Shown: positions 12,401 through 23,914 of the stretch, piece after piece
Layout: each line of letters begins with the position of its first letter
Numbering within the stretch: position 1 is the first letter of the stretch
Assembly (NCBI GenBank): GCA_013396655.1
Contig: WBMV01004887.1
Coordinates: 315,978 to 379,977 of the forward strand
Source: Campylorhamphus procurvoides
Lineage: Eukaryota > Chordata > Aves > Passeriformes > Dendrocolaptidae
Direction of reading: 5' to 3'
DNA: 64,000 bases
Translations under genes and position numbers: made by a program
Notes under the pieces: model-generated
Seen by the model: only the letters and a program-made list of their open reading frames with translations
Database searches by the model: none
Told to the model about the DNA's origin: nothing

Positions 12401-15400
12401 TGATCCATAGAAAGTTTTCCTAAGGATCGAGAGTACTTTGGGATAGCTGTTTCAGGACACATAAGATAAGCATCTGCAGTATCTTGTTCTGCTAACAAGT
12501 GAGAATATGTGTAGTGGAATCTCCCCAGAAAACTCCTAAGATCAAGTGAAATGAGATGTTTGCCTGTAAATCATACCTTGGGCACCTCCAGGCTGTGAAA
12601 CAGGTTTCTCTTCATAGGAGAGAAGTTGTGGCATCTTGGCTGACTGAAGATGGAGAAAGAAAGTAAGGAATGCCACCTCTGCTTGAAAATTAGGGAGAGG
12701 GAGATGTTCCTTTGGTCTTTTGACTGTGCTGTGCCTTTATGATGTGCCAGCGTAAAAAGGTATGAAAGAGCAAATGCAAAAAGGAATTATTTTGCTTCTT
12801 TTGCTCACAATTGAGAGCTCTTCCAGGCCAGCAGCAAATCCAAAGATAAGAGCACAGGGAAGATGTGTACCAGGATATGAGCAGAGTAAACAGAGGTGTC
12901 TCTGGGGAGAGGCCATTGCAGAAGTTCATTCATCCCGAATGAGTAAGCAGGGACTCACAATACCACCTGTTGCAAGGGTTGACCTGACTCAGGGAATCAA
13001 CCTTTTCCCAGTTTTGAGCCTAAACCAAAACTGAGCACCAGACTATGCCACTTTTGAGGCTGTTCCTTACCTTCCAAAGAGAAGATAAGCTTGCTGCCAA
13101 AAACGGGACACCCACTTTGTAATCGCAATATATGGAGGTTGGTACTTCAGCTGTCAGTATTGGCACTGGTCATGTTGGGATGTCACTTCAGGAGTCTGTC
13201 AGCTACCCTTCAGGTCAGAGGAATAGGGTTTTACTGTCAATGGTCCCAGGCAGACCTGTCAGCCAAGCCTTTTACGAAAGTGTGTGAGACATCCCACTGA
13301 AAGAAGCTGGCTGTAATTGTGTGCAATTTTGCTGCTTTCCAAACCATTCAGGCTGAAATTTTAAGGACCGAACCTTTGCTTCTGGTGGAAGAGATTCTTA
13401 TTTAATTTTCACAGGCAATTTCTGCAAAAAAATATGATCAATCTCAATTTTCAAGGAGGAGGACAAAGCAGCTATTTTACTTCTAAGCTTAAAAAGCTCT
13501 TAAAAATTTTCAGAGAAGCCGTAGAGTCCTTATGCTTAGGAACACCAGCTCTTTTAAGTTTGCTCTAGTGTGATACACCCTATTTCAGCAACCAGAGTGT
13601 GACCCAATTATGAGTCTTGGGGTGAAAAATAATATCTGTGTCAGTGGATACTTGTTAGAGTTTGGCAGGTGTTGGTTGGTGTTGAGTATCTGCCCAAGGG
13701 CTGTGGCTTTATGTGGGTTTTTCCTCTGATTCCCGATGCCACAGGCCAAACAGGAGAGGTCTGTGCTGTGGATCTCAGACATCCAACCCCACCAATGATA
13801 AGTGGTGTATTGGGTTGGCATTAATCAACAATTTTTCCTGAACTCACAAAGCTGCTTCTCTGCTTTCTGGGTGGTCTTCTGGTGCTTGGTTGGATTAAGT
13901 GGTAGTGGGGTCCTTCTAACCTAGCAAACACTCAGACCAAGCTCCACTCCCTGCAGGAGACTCAGCCTTTTCACCTTCTTGTGTGCTGCTTCTCCTTGGG
14001 GACTCGGCGGTGGTTCCAAGGGTGCCAGGTCTTGTGCAGACATCTCCTGGGCTGGCAGAGTGCCCTGGTGATGTCTTAGCATGTGTTGAATGTAAGTTGA
14101 TCCCATGCCTAAGGTCCCATTTCCTGTCTCCCTGAGGCTCTCACAGGCAGCCTGCAGATGTGCTGTTCCTCCTGAGAGTGTCCAGATGCCCTGCAAAGAA
14201 AAATCTGTACAGGCTGCCTTGATCTTCCCCTCTTTGTCCTGTGGCTGCAAGGGGAAGCTGTTTATTTGAGATGCAGGACTGGGGGTGCTGTAAATAGCTC
14301 TCTGCTTTGGTGAACCTGCTGTGTCAAAGAGGGACAGCCTTGTGGCAGGAGACAAAGGCTAAGCCTGTGAGCAAAGATTAGACCAGCAACTGCGGATTAG
14401 GGCATTTCTACCTGGACTCATCCTTAAATCTACCTGATTTAAAATAACATGCAGGAGCAGTGGTGGTGATGAGTAGGGAGGACTCACAATGGCCTTGACA
14501 GGTGGACGTGGAGGGGGATGTTTGGCCACTAAAATCTATGGGGAAACTTGGAGAGTGTTGGCGTGTAGGTGAGTGGGCAGGATAGGTGGTGTCATGGACT
14601 GGGCTGATGGTAAACTGGTGGAGAGAGGTGTGTGATATGTGGGGAGATGGGGTAGAATAGGCGCCCAGCAGAATGGAGCTGCAGAGCAAGCAGGGCTGTG
14701 GATTGTGGGAGGTTGGATAGGGAAAAGACCATAGTAGCTCGATAGATAAAATCAGTGAACAAATGCATGGCAGAAACAATTAATTCCTTGAAGGGAAAGG
14801 AGCGAGTGGGAGAATAAGTGCAGACTAAGAGGATTTCCACTATTTGGAGCTGTTGTGTGCAGGCATCTGCACCAAAACCATATGCCAATTTATACTTCAT
14901 GTTACCACTGTGTGTCTGTGGGAAGCCACCCTTACCCCAAACTGCAACTGCTTTGCATTGCTTTAGGTCAGATGGATAAAAAGGTTCAACTTAAAAATGT
15001 CCTATTTTAAGTTAATCCTCAGAAATAAAATGAGACCATCTCTCCAGTAAATTCCCTGTGGCTATAGCTCAGGCAAGACAGCAGGAAGGGAGCTCAGCAG
15101 AGCAGAGAGATGCATGTAAAGGCTGTCTGTCCCCTGCTCTGTTGTGCTGTCCAGAGAGATGGGGCTTGCCCTGACATGTCTTTTGCCTCCCTCCCCACCA
15201 GATATTCTCCATCGTGGTGTTTGGCTCCATTGTCAATGAAGGGTACGTGAACCGCCTGGACGAGTCAGAAGAGCACTGCATTTTCAACCGCAATCACAAT
15301 GCCTGCAACTATGGCATTACCGTGGGTGTCCTCGCCTTCCTCAGCTGCCTTCTTTACCTGGTTCTCGATGCCTACTTCCCGCAGATCAGCAGCGTCAAGG

Positions 15401-18400
15401 ACCGTAAGAAGGCAGTGCTGTCGGACATCGGAGTGTCGGGTGAGCTTCCTGGCTGGTTGGCCAGAGTGCCTCTCTCCTCTGCTGGCAGGGGAGAGGTAGG
15501 GAGCTTCTGCTGCCCTTCAGGTCAGGTCGCTGCTTGCAGGGAGGTCTTTAGGTTCCTTACTCTCTCAGGTCTTTTGTCTCTCTCTTTTTCTTTCCCTATC
15601 TCTCTCAGACAATTTGGTTGTTGCCTCTCAGCTGTTTTGCATAGGTGTAGTTCAGGAAGACCTTTAGCATCAGCAGGTCTTGCCTCCCTGCATCCTTGTG
15701 CTTGTTAAGACCAAGTGTGAATGCCTCTGGAGATGGTGATTGAAGCCTATATATTTTAATGTAAAGAGAAGTTAAGGGATTCATGCAGGCTGACTTAACC
15801 AGTCCTCCTAGGTTACCTGACATTCTCTATGTGAATAGCTTCTCAGGACCTCATCCAGCCCTGAGGCTTATTCTAACTTACAGTCAGATCTCTCCATCCC
15901 TAGTAGTGTGCTGAAGTGACAGACAGAGTGACAGTGTGTGTGTATGTGTGTGTGTAAGGCCCGTAAGCAGGCTCACAAGGAGGTGCTTTACTCATGCTGT
16001 CATCCTCACTCTCCTGGCTTACTCTAGCCATTCATTGAGGCAAACTGCTCAACATCAGGCCCTTGCCAGAGCATGTTAAAGGGGCCACAAGTGGAGTGAG
16101 GGCAGGATCAGATGAAGCATTGGCGCTTGCTAAGTACATTTGGCTTGCAAGTTAATTCACAGTTAGCCCTTTGCCTTGCAGTCCCTTGAACAGCTGACAA
16201 GAGAAGGGGAGTGACTGAGCCCTGTTTTGCTGCCACTTAGGGATGTCAGTTCCCCTCACTGCTGGATATCTGCCTGCACCTGGCAAAAAGAGTACGTCCC
16301 TCCTTGAGGCTACCCCCTACCTTCACCTCTTTCCTGGGGAATTAATAATTAATGTTAATGATCCTTCAGCACCTTTCCTTGATGTGAGTGCTTGAGCTGT
16401 GCTGTCCTGAGCAAAAGCCAGTCTCTGTGCAACTGCAGGCCAGCTGCTTCCCACTCTTCTGCAGCTCCCATGGAAGGAATTGCTCTTTGCTTGTCCTTGC
16501 AGGACAAAGTTATGAGGCACTGGCTGTTTCAGAGAGCCCAGGTGATGACTCTAATACTGGAAGCCCTTCAGGCTCCCTCTGAAGGCCAAATGCAAGTCCT
16601 GTGATCAAACCAAACACAAGCAAATAAACTCTCCAGAGGTACTTTTGACAATGTAGCCATCAGTGAGCTTTGCCAGCTCACTTGGGCTGAGACTGGCTGC
16701 ACAGTCAGTTTGGCCCAGTCTGCAACATACTGGTAGGTCTCAGAGGGCTGAAATCTCCAGAAAAATGTGATATGTGTATGTTCTGCTCACACAAATCTTC
16801 CTGATGTTTCTGTCCTTCCCCTTTGGCATGCCTATGGTGGTCCATCCCAGCCTTTTGGGCATTCCTCTGGTTCGTTGGCTTCTGCTTTCTGACCAACCAG
16901 TGGCAAGCTTCAAAAGAAGAGGACAACCCACTGAATGAGGGAGGGGATGCAGCCAGAGCAGCCATCACGTTCTCGTTCTTCTCCATCTTCACCTGGGTGA
17001 GTACAGCAGCCATGATATTGGATCAAATGTCCTCTGTACTGTATTATCCTGTGGGGAATGGAAGGTGACTGGCTAAGAGTGATTCCCTCTGGGATCTCAC
17101 ATGGCTTCTGAGAAGGAAAAGCAGCAGGAGAGGTGGTTGGGAGATAAACTTGGGAAACAAGGACTCAAAAACTTATGTGGAAGAAGGTTTTAGAGCATTA
17201 ACAAGCATAACGGGAAAGAGAGTCCCATATCCCAGTAAGGAGTGTCCTTGACAGACTTCTAATATGACCGTGGACAAACCTGCTCTCCAAGAACTATCAT
17301 AGAATCATGCAATAGTTTGGGTTGCAAGGGACCTTTAAAGACCATCTAGCCCAGATCAGGTTGCTCAGAGACCAGTTCAACCTGACCTTGAATGTTTCCA
17401 GTAATGGGGCATCCATCACATTCTGGACAAGCTGTTAACCTGTTTTCCCTGTGCATCAGAGGGCTTCAACAGCATTTTCACCTCACAGACACTAAGCAGA
17501 GAAGGGAGCTCCAGGCCAGGGGTTGCACCCATCTCCCTCCCTGCTGTGCTCCCATCATTGGCCACAAGAGACTGCAATCAATGTCCCTCTGGGCTGTCTG
17601 CACCCACCACTGCAGTGCCACCTCACTGGGTCGCCTCTTAGGAAGGTGATGGTGCTGTCTTAAGACTGCCCTTTCCCCAGCAGTTCTTTATTGCTAGTTT
17701 CCTGGAAAAACTGTCATGTGCAATATAAATATCACAGATGATTTCCTCCTGCCCCTGAAAGCACCAAGCATCAGTGATTTTTTTTCTGAAGTGACAGGAT
17801 AGTGCCGAGCAGGAAAGAATTTGAACCCCGTTTCCATGCATAAGTGCTTGTGGCTTTATCTTCTCTTCCTACAGGCCTTAACGTTGGGCAGAGGCCAGAT
17901 AGGAAGGGTGCCATAAGACCACAGAGCTGTCAAGAGAGGAAGAGGGGCTGCAAAGGGTTATGCTGTCAGCACCCTCACCAAGGTCACACCAAACGGGATC
18001 AAGGAACAGCAGTGTGTGTGTTCCCTTCACAAGCTGTGTCCTCCACTTGAGTGCTGCCAGAATCCCCTTGCAAGCTCCAACAGAAAGTTTGACAAGGAGC
18101 AAGGCTTTTTCAAGGGGTCCCTCAGGACCCTTTTTGAGGTGCCATCACCTGAGTGGTCCTCCCTGATTCATCGCCTTGTGAGTGGCTAAACAGGCATCCT
18201 TTTCCCCAGGTTCCTTGGGGTTTTTATTTCAAACGCTGGTTTGCTCTATCTTACTGATTCTCTTTCCCACAACCCTCTGTCTCCTCACAGGGCACCCTCG
18301 CATTTCTGGCTTTCCGGAAACTCAGAGACATTAATTTCCAGGAGGAATACAATACCCTGTTCCCTAACTCCCCATCCTTGCTGCCTTAGTGTCCCTTGCT

Positions 18401-19752
18401 GATGGGAGAACTTGGGGGAAGGGGTGGAGGGATGCAGCTGGAGCAGAGCCAGTTCCACTGCCGTGACCATGGGTGTGTGGTCACTGCAGGGCATGGAATG
18501 GGAAGATATGGGCCATTGAACTGGAATGGGGTTATCCACTGAATGGGGGATTCCCTCTGGAGAGTTGGAACTGGCAATTTCTTCTCCTCTGCTTCCTTCT
18601 CTCCCTCACCCATACCCTAACTAATGCTGTGTAACACCACTGTGCCTTTCTTTTGATGACGGCTCAGGCCTAATACTTCAGCCAGGAGATGCCCTCTGCC
18701 CCCGCCACCTTATCTCTTCCATTTCTTCCTAGACCTCATTCCCCAAAAACCTCTCTCCCTGCATCACCTGCTAGACCGCTCACCTCTGTAATGGATGCTC
18801 TGGGACAACACATCATGCCTGCTGGGGTCCACAGTGCTGAACCCTGTGCCCAGGCTCCCTCAGTCCTGCCTGCAGTGCCTGCAGCAGGAGGCAGCAGTTT
18901 GCCTGCTGACCATCCCCTGGACTGGGAAGCAGCTGCCTTGCCTCCTGCTGCTCTTTCCCAAGGTCTGTGCTGCACCATGCGGATATTGACTGGTGAAGAG
19001 GTTACAGGGGGTGACCTCTACCTCACTACTTTGTGCCAAATCCTGGTCACCTTCCTGGCCTCTACAAGCAAAATGGCAGCATCCATCCAGACCAGCAGCC
19101 AAACCTGCTGTGGTATTGCTGAGGCAGTTTGCCTTACCACAGGCAGAAGGGGCTGAATGAAATAAGCACATGCCAACTGAGCCTCTGCAACCTTTGCATG
19201 TTGGTGAAACCCTATTGCCAGGCAGAAGGTGCCCAGCACATCCCAGAGAGCAGGGAGCCCTGGCAGGATGCACACAGCCAGCTGGACTTGCAGACATCCC
19301 TGCCCAGCCCTCCTCTCCCCCGGTGGGCTCTTGCTTTCTGTGGGACAGCCTGGACTTCCATGCTCTTGGGGATGTTTCACCGGTGGTCTGCCACACGGGC
19401 CTCGCACACTAATCCGTAACCACTACTAACCCCACTTTTGTTTGTTTCTCTTTTTTGGTACATTCCCCCTCTTTTTCTCCTCTTCCCTCCCCTCTCTGCT
19501 TCCCATCTCTTCCCTCCACCTCCTCCCTTAAAGGTGGGCCAGGCATTCCTGGCGTATCAGCGTTTCCAGCTGGGTGCCGATTCAGCCCTCTTCTCCCAGG
19601 ACTACATGGACCCAAGCCAGGATTCCGGCATGCCTTATGCTCCCTACACGAACGAGGAGGATGCCACAGATGCGGTGGGGACATACCAGCAGCCCCCTCC
19701 AGCAGATGCTTTTGACACCGAGACACAGGGGTACCAAACGCAGAACTACTGA
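3400..19752 (+). CDS. SYNGR1: Synaptogyrin-1 (spliced, four coding exons)
   Basis: Joined coding exons: 3400-3495, 15202-15439, 16851-16996, 19534-19752. Synaptogyrin-1 is a four-pass MARVEL-domain protein of synaptic vesicles, involved in vesicle biogenesis and presynaptic plasticity. The exons encode 232 residues; one Trp codon expected at the exon 1/2 junction is lost at the N at 3496, giving 233, the length of human SYNGR1a as I recall it. The N-terminus has the family's GAGKAGGAFDP stretch. Hydrophobic segments fall at about 27-44, 71-91, 113-130 and 148-169. The loop before the second segment has paired cysteines, and 'FPQISSVKDRKKAVLSDIGV' matches the conserved cytosolic loop. The C-terminal tail is Tyr/Pro/Gln-rich and ends GYQTQNY. 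Exon phases agree across the three introns. The odd point is exon 1, an island between single Ns with no splice donor, so its position is doubtful although its identity is not. Confidence 0.95.
3497..3887 (+). repeat. Direct duplication, copy 2
   Basis: Second copy of 2998-3392, containing reverse-oriented CR1 sequence followed by (TG)7. Unlike copy 1 it continues into a C-rich tract (3888-4060) and then a gap, so copy 2 probably carries the true right flank. Confidence 0.9.
3888..4060. other. C-rich tract at gap edge
   Basis: Strongly C-rich on the + strand, with many runs of three to six C, so the minus strand is G-rich and G-quadruplex-prone. It runs directly into the 634-base gap. This looks like the edge of a GC-rich promoter region that was hard to sequence, plausibly the real SYNGR1 promoter. 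No coding sequence is supported. Confidence 0.6.
4061..4694. other. Assembly gap (634 N)
   Basis: A run of N. It is bounded on the left by a C-rich tract and on the right by a TA/TG microsatellite. The true genomic surroundings of SYNGR1 exon 1 (5' UTR, donor site) are probably missing here. Confidence 1.
4695..4885. repeat. TA/TG microsatellite
   Basis: TA dinucleotides interrupted by 'tctgtg' units, grading into mixed TATG/CATA repeats. It abuts the gap and makes the gap size unreliable. Confidence 0.9.
4886..15201. other. SYNGR1: SYNGR1 intron 1
   Basis: About 10 kb between the gap/microsatellite and exon 2. Apart from the SINE at 7870-8016 I recognise no element and no exon. The part at 5000-5700 is somewhat GC-rich and could be the shore of the SYNGR1 CpG island. 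An 18-base direct repeat pair occurs at 10627 and 10687. The intron ends in a pyrimidine-rich acceptor (ctccctccccaccag) at 15201. Confidence 0.7.
7870..8016 (+). mobile_element. tRNA-Ile-derived SINE with CR1-like tail
   Basis: Positions 7870-7943 resemble a tRNA-Ile: an A-box-like TTAGCTCAGCTGATTAGG, an anticodon arm 'gtgctaataata' with AAT in the loop, and a decayed B box 'gggtccatccc'. Positions 7944-8016 resemble a CR1 3' tail ('ggatggacttgatgatcctt', then a CTCTGTGA-type terminal repeat). A tRNA-Ile head joined to a CR1 tail is the structure published for the TguSINE1 family of songbirds. The stems no longer pair well, so this is not a functional tRNA gene. Confidence 0.8.
15202..15439 (+). 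CDS. SYNGR1: SYNGR1 exon 2
   Basis: Acceptor ccccaccag before 15202 and donor GTGAGC at 15440. It encodes 79 codons plus one base: the rest of the first membrane segment (IFSIVVFGSIVNEGY), the lumenal loop with NRNHNAC, the second membrane segment (GVLAFLSCLLYLVLDAYFP) and the cytosolic loop SSVKDRKKAVLSDIGVS. Confidence 0.97.
15932..15956. repeat. (TG)n microsatellite
   Basis: Short interrupted TG repeat in SYNGR1 intron 2. Nothing else is recognised in that 1.4 kb intron. Confidence 0.85.
16851..16996 (+). CDS. SYNGR1: SYNGR1 exon 3
   Basis: Acceptor tccatcccag before 16851 and donor GTGAGT at 16997. It completes the split Ala codon, then encodes 48 residues: the third membrane segment (FWAFLWFVGFCFLTNQW), the loop KEEDNPLNEGGDAARAA, and most of the fourth (ITFSFFSIFTW). 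Reading through the donor would add 23 codons before a stop. Confidence 0.97.
16997..19533. other. SYNGR1: SYNGR1 intron 3
   Basis: A 2.5 kb intron with one reverse-oriented CR1 fragment (17297-17435). The stretch before exon 4 is strongly pyrimidine-rich (about 19440-19530), an unusually long polypyrimidine tract ahead of the acceptor at 19533. No internal exon is recognised. Confidence 0.7.
17297..17435 (-). mobile_element. CR1 LINE fragment, reverse orientation
   Basis: Starts with 'tcatagaatcatgcaatag', the reverse of the CR1 terminal repeat, then 'gggttgcaagggacctttaa' and 'gaccttgaatgtttccagta', characteristic blocks of the CR1 3' end read backwards. Confidence 0.85.
19534..19752 (+). 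CDS. SYNGR1: SYNGR1 exon 4 (terminal coding exon)
   Basis: Acceptor cccttaaag before 19534, stop TGA at 19750-19752. It encodes 72 residues: the end of the fourth membrane segment (VGQAFLAYQRFQ), the conserved GADSALFSQDYMDPSQDS block, and the cytosolic Tyr/Pro/Gln-rich tail ending GYQTQNY. Confidence 0.97.
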   Translation: MGQAFLAYQRFQLGADSALFSQDYMDPSQDSGMPYAPYTNEEDATDAVGTYQQPPPADAFDTETQGYQTQNY

Positions 19753-22700
19753 GCCACCAATACCCCTTTCCCTTCCCCTTTCCCTTCTGCCCCCTTTCCC
19801 ACTGCCGGCAGAAAGCCGAGGCACAAACCAGACATGTGCATAGGGGTACTAGAGGTGGCTCTCAGCTATGCTCCAGCCTTCTGGGTCATCTGTTTTTATT
19901 TATTGTTTTTAAAAAAGTTAAGAAAAAAAGAAAAAAAGGTTTCCCCATCACCTCTTCTTTCTCCTCTTCCCTCAAGCTACCTGCCAGATTTTCCCAAAAT
20001 TGGCATTGCAACAGGAAGGTCCCCCCTTTCCTCCTCTTCCTCCTACCTTGCTGCGTATGGCAGAGTGCATCCGGTGGGCAGGAAAGGGGCTATGGTACCA
20101 TCAGGGAAGGGGAGAGAATGCTGAAGGCAGAAGGGAAGAAATCAGTGGGAGCAGGGACCTTCCTAGAAGAGACAGTGTCGCTAAAGGCTGGAGTAGATGT
20201 GGGAACATCCAAATTGGTCTGGAGCACCTGGTGGCTCAGGGAGGGGAATGATGTTGGAGTCAGCATACAGGAGTGTGAGAATGGGGCCTTGAGGACAGCA
20301 GGAATGGTGTCCCCCATGTAAAGATGGGGGCTTTTTTCTGCCACTTGCTAGTGAGGGAGCGGTGCTTTATTTTTAGAGGGTTTGGGAAGAAGTGGCATTG
20401 GAGCAGGGAGAGCACAAAGAGAAAAATGGGAAGGGAAAGAGGAAGATTTGCGGGTACAATCAGGAATCACAGGCACATCTGTAGGTTGCAGCAAAAGACT
20501 GAGCAGAGCAGAGGGCCAGTGCCATGAGATCCACTCCTTCCCTAGCCCCCTTCGACTGAGGTAGAGGTGGTTTCCATCAGCTGTACATCCTACTCGCTGG
20601 TCTTCTCAGATCAGTGTTTGATGAGGCAGGAGGGGAGCCATGCCCAGTCCCTGGGCCCAGATACAGTGCCCATGGGAGGAAGGATGGCAGAGGTGGGCTT
20701 CTAGGGGCCCCTGAGAATTCTTGACCCCAGCTGGGCTGGTTCGAGGGGGAGAGGGGAGCTCTGTCATTTCACCCTGGGCAGGAGGAGGAGAAGAAAGACA
20801 GTTTCGCTCTTCAGGTCCTGCTGAACCTTCCTCTGTTCCTCTGCTATAACATTGCAAAGCCTCTTGCTGATACCATCTTTGTAGCATGCAGGAGTGGAGC
20901 AGAACCCTACTTGGAAAGAAATCCTTCTGCTGGGACAGCCAGCATGCATCTGGCTCTTGCACAGAGGTGCAACCAAGCAGGGAAGGATCCTGCCCTGCAC
21001 AGCCGCACTTTGCCTCCCACTCATATGGGAAGGAGGTCTTGGTGTGCAGAAAATTGGGTGGGGCCAGACTTAGCTCTCTGAGAACTGGTCTTTGTGTGCT
21101 TGCCATAGACTGTAACCTTAGTGCTCTTCTGTAGCATCTCAGATCCTGGCTGTCTTTAAAGCCTCGCCTAGGTGGCAGCAGTGACTTTTAGATAGAGCTC
21201 ATATGGATACCATTCCACACTCTGTCATGATTTTGCTCCAAGTAAAGATACAGCTGTGGTAATCCACTCTCTGTTCCAGGACAGAAGTAAGTTCTGTGTG
21301 TGAAGATAGATTCACAGATCTCCCCTGAAGGGAAATAATGCAGCAATAGTTACCTGGGCAATTGTCCCTGGCACAGACATCTCCCAGAGCACAAGATGCA
21401 GGGTTTACCTTGCAGCAGTGAGGAGCCACATTCCCCAGGCAGCCACCCTACTTGATGCAACACTGGTCCCAGTAGCAGAGATCGGGAGCAGATCCAAAAT
21501 CTGTAGCTGCTCTGCTGCACATCCCGTCTATTCCTTGTAGCACCTGTAGGAGTTGGGAAGATGGGACACAGGTCTGGCCTGTGGCTGTGTGAACATCTCT
21601 TCTGGAGGACACTGGAGTTACCTGTCCTTCCCTCCTCCAAGTGTGACTCCTTTCCAGCTGCCCCACAATGATAGGGAAGGGGTGGGAACTGTAGAGCAGC
21701 AGGCCCCCGAGAGGGAAGTGGGGCAGTGTTCTCTGCTTTATATAGACACAGTTTCTACCTGCTCCTACCAGCAGACTTGTGCTGCTGGTGGCTGTCCCCA
21801 TGGCTTGTCCTCGCCATGGCTTGCCCCACTGTGCTGGTAGTTACTCACTGGTGAGGACAGGAGAGGGGGACCAGCTAGGCCCATGGACACAGCAGGAATG
21901 ACTGGGCACACATCCCTTGCTCTGTGGCTGTGAGTGAATGCAATACTGTAAATAGGAGGGGCGTTCTTTAGAAGGAAGCCCCTTGAGCTTCATTTTCTCT
22001 GGGTTCAGCCTAATATTTAGGCTTGGGATGGGTTTATTTTATTGAGAGAGGTTCGTTAAGACTGTGGCTGTGGGGGGAGCTCCCACTGTGGGAGAAGAAT
22101 GAACAAATCATGAGGTGGAGGAGGAGAGAAATTAGTTGTACTCACCCAGACTCATCTGTGTCATCCTTCTTGCTTTCATTTGGGGTGTGGGGAGGGAACC
22201 AAGAGGAGGAGGAGGCTATAAGTAACAAGCCTTTAGCACAAAAATGTGTTGTACTTTTTAGATGGAACTACCCATCACCTGTGCCCTCTGCTCAGTGAGG
22301 GACCAGGGGCATAAGGAAAGGTACAGACAATATGTGGGGGATCTACCTGAGACTCTGTTTTGGTGTATGGCACAGGAGGATCTTACATACCCCTTCTCCC
22401 ATCAGGGTTATGTAGATGACTAAACACTATTTGGGGCTGACTGATGAGCAAGGTTTTCTTTATCCTCTTTAGTTTGCTTCCCTCATGTAACCAGCTGATG
22501 GGCTTAGGTGGGCTTGAGGCAGGAATGAGCTTCTCCCTCAGAGCCAGCACTACAGTAAGACATGAGCCAAGTGACTTCAGCCTGGATTACTGCCTATCTC
22601 TCTGTCCCTCTCCTCCTTGCTTTGCATTATAGGAAAGGCATTGGGGTGGCAGGGGACACTACAAGAGTAGATATTCAAACAACTTCTTGCTGTTGTTCAT

Positions 22701-23595
22701 GGCAGAAGACATACAGCTCCTTGGGTTGATGTGCTTTCAGCCTTTGCAGTGGAGGGTTGGCGGTGACAGACCTGGGGGTGGGAGTCTCCTTGTTTGCATG
22801 TAGCTCTTTAAAATGCAAAATGCAATTTCTAGTGGCATTTGTCTGGTTCTGCAGCTGATGAGACATACAGACCTACCCAAAGGGCTGGTTATCTTATCTT
22901 AGGTGCTTCTGATAAGGTGCTGCCTATTTCTGGTGATTATAGGCAAGACCTGAGCAGCTAGCTAGAACATGTCCCTATTGTATCCTAGATGTGGGTGACA
23001 CCAGCCCCAGTCTAGAGATTAGGAGATCAGAGGGAAGGCTGTATAAGCAAAGTGTTAAGGTGGCTTTCTTGCCCCTCTGCCATTTGTCCAGATTACGCAT
23101 CCCCTGTTGGGAACAGTATCCCCTTGATGTCTTCTTATCTTAGGAAGCCCACAAGTAAGGGACTGTCTTGTGGAAGGAGAGGCTCTGAAGAGCAAAGGGA
23201 TGATGCAACTTTGCCCCAGCTCTATCTGTGGCTTCAGCCTCCTGATATGTCCCCATCCTTGGCTCACCCATATCCTCACCACCACCCTGTTCATCACCTC
23301 ATCACACACACCCTTCCTCTCTGCATATTCCTGGCAGTTCCCTCACAGGGGAGGAGGTGTCTTTGTCCCTGCTCCCTCACAAGCCCTTGGGAGGACCCGG
23401 GAAGGCAGCATTGTAGCATGGTTCCCACAGGAGTCTCAGCTCCTGTTCGCAGAGCAGATACAAGGCAAGGAGCCCAGTGAGGCTGCCTCATGCAGCAAGC
23501 TCAAACCATCCATCCACACAACTCCCTGCTGCCTGTGTGGCATTTGTAACACCACCTGGGCTGCCCTGCCCCTTCCCCTGCCACATTACTGCCTG

Positions 23596-23670
23596 TGTAT
23601 AGTATATATATTATATATATATATTTAAAGAGATGTATAATATAAAGCTATACATATATACGTATATATG
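23596..23670. repeat. AT-rich palindromic tract in SYNGR1 3' UTR
   Basis: Alternating TA stretches (tatatatattatatatatata, then tacatatatacgtatatatg) separated by 'aaagagatgtataatataaa'. The arms are self-complementary and could fold in the mRNA. It may be a simple repeat or a conserved UTR element; sequence alone does not decide. Confidence 0.7.
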
Positions 23671-23876
23671 ATGACTCATGGATGGCCTGCTGCATACAGG
23701 ATCCTCTTGAGTGGTCTTGTCTAAGCCCGAGTGTCCCTTCACCCCTTCTCCCCGCACCCCTGCCCCCAGCTGTTCCAAAATCCAACTACAGCAAATCCCG
23801 CCACCTCGGCACCTGTGTTTACAATGTCCTATATATTTGTGGTTAACAAAGTAAAGGTGGTAACTACTGGTGTCTC

Positions 23877-23882
23877 AATAAA
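23877..23882 (+). terminator. SYNGR1: SYNGR1 polyadenylation signal AATAAA
   Basis: Canonical AATAAA in 'gtctcaataaagttatga', about 4.1 kb after the stop codon and preceded by T-rich sequence. Cleavage is expected near 23895-23915. Confidence 0.75.
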
Positions 23883-23914
23883 GTTATGATGTTCAAAATA
23901 ACCAAACTATATGG

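Larger units (their letters stand above)
19753..23905 (+). other. SYNGR1: SYNGR1 3' UTR
   Basis: The stretch from the stop codon to just beyond the AATAAA at 23877 carries no credible coding sequence. SYNGR1 mRNAs in mammals also have a long 3' UTR. It contains an A-rich tract (about 19910-19940) and an AT-rich palindromic segment (23596-23670). I saw no closer canonical AATAAA, which supports a single long UTR. Its extent is inferred from the signal, not from transcript data. Confidence 0.75.
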
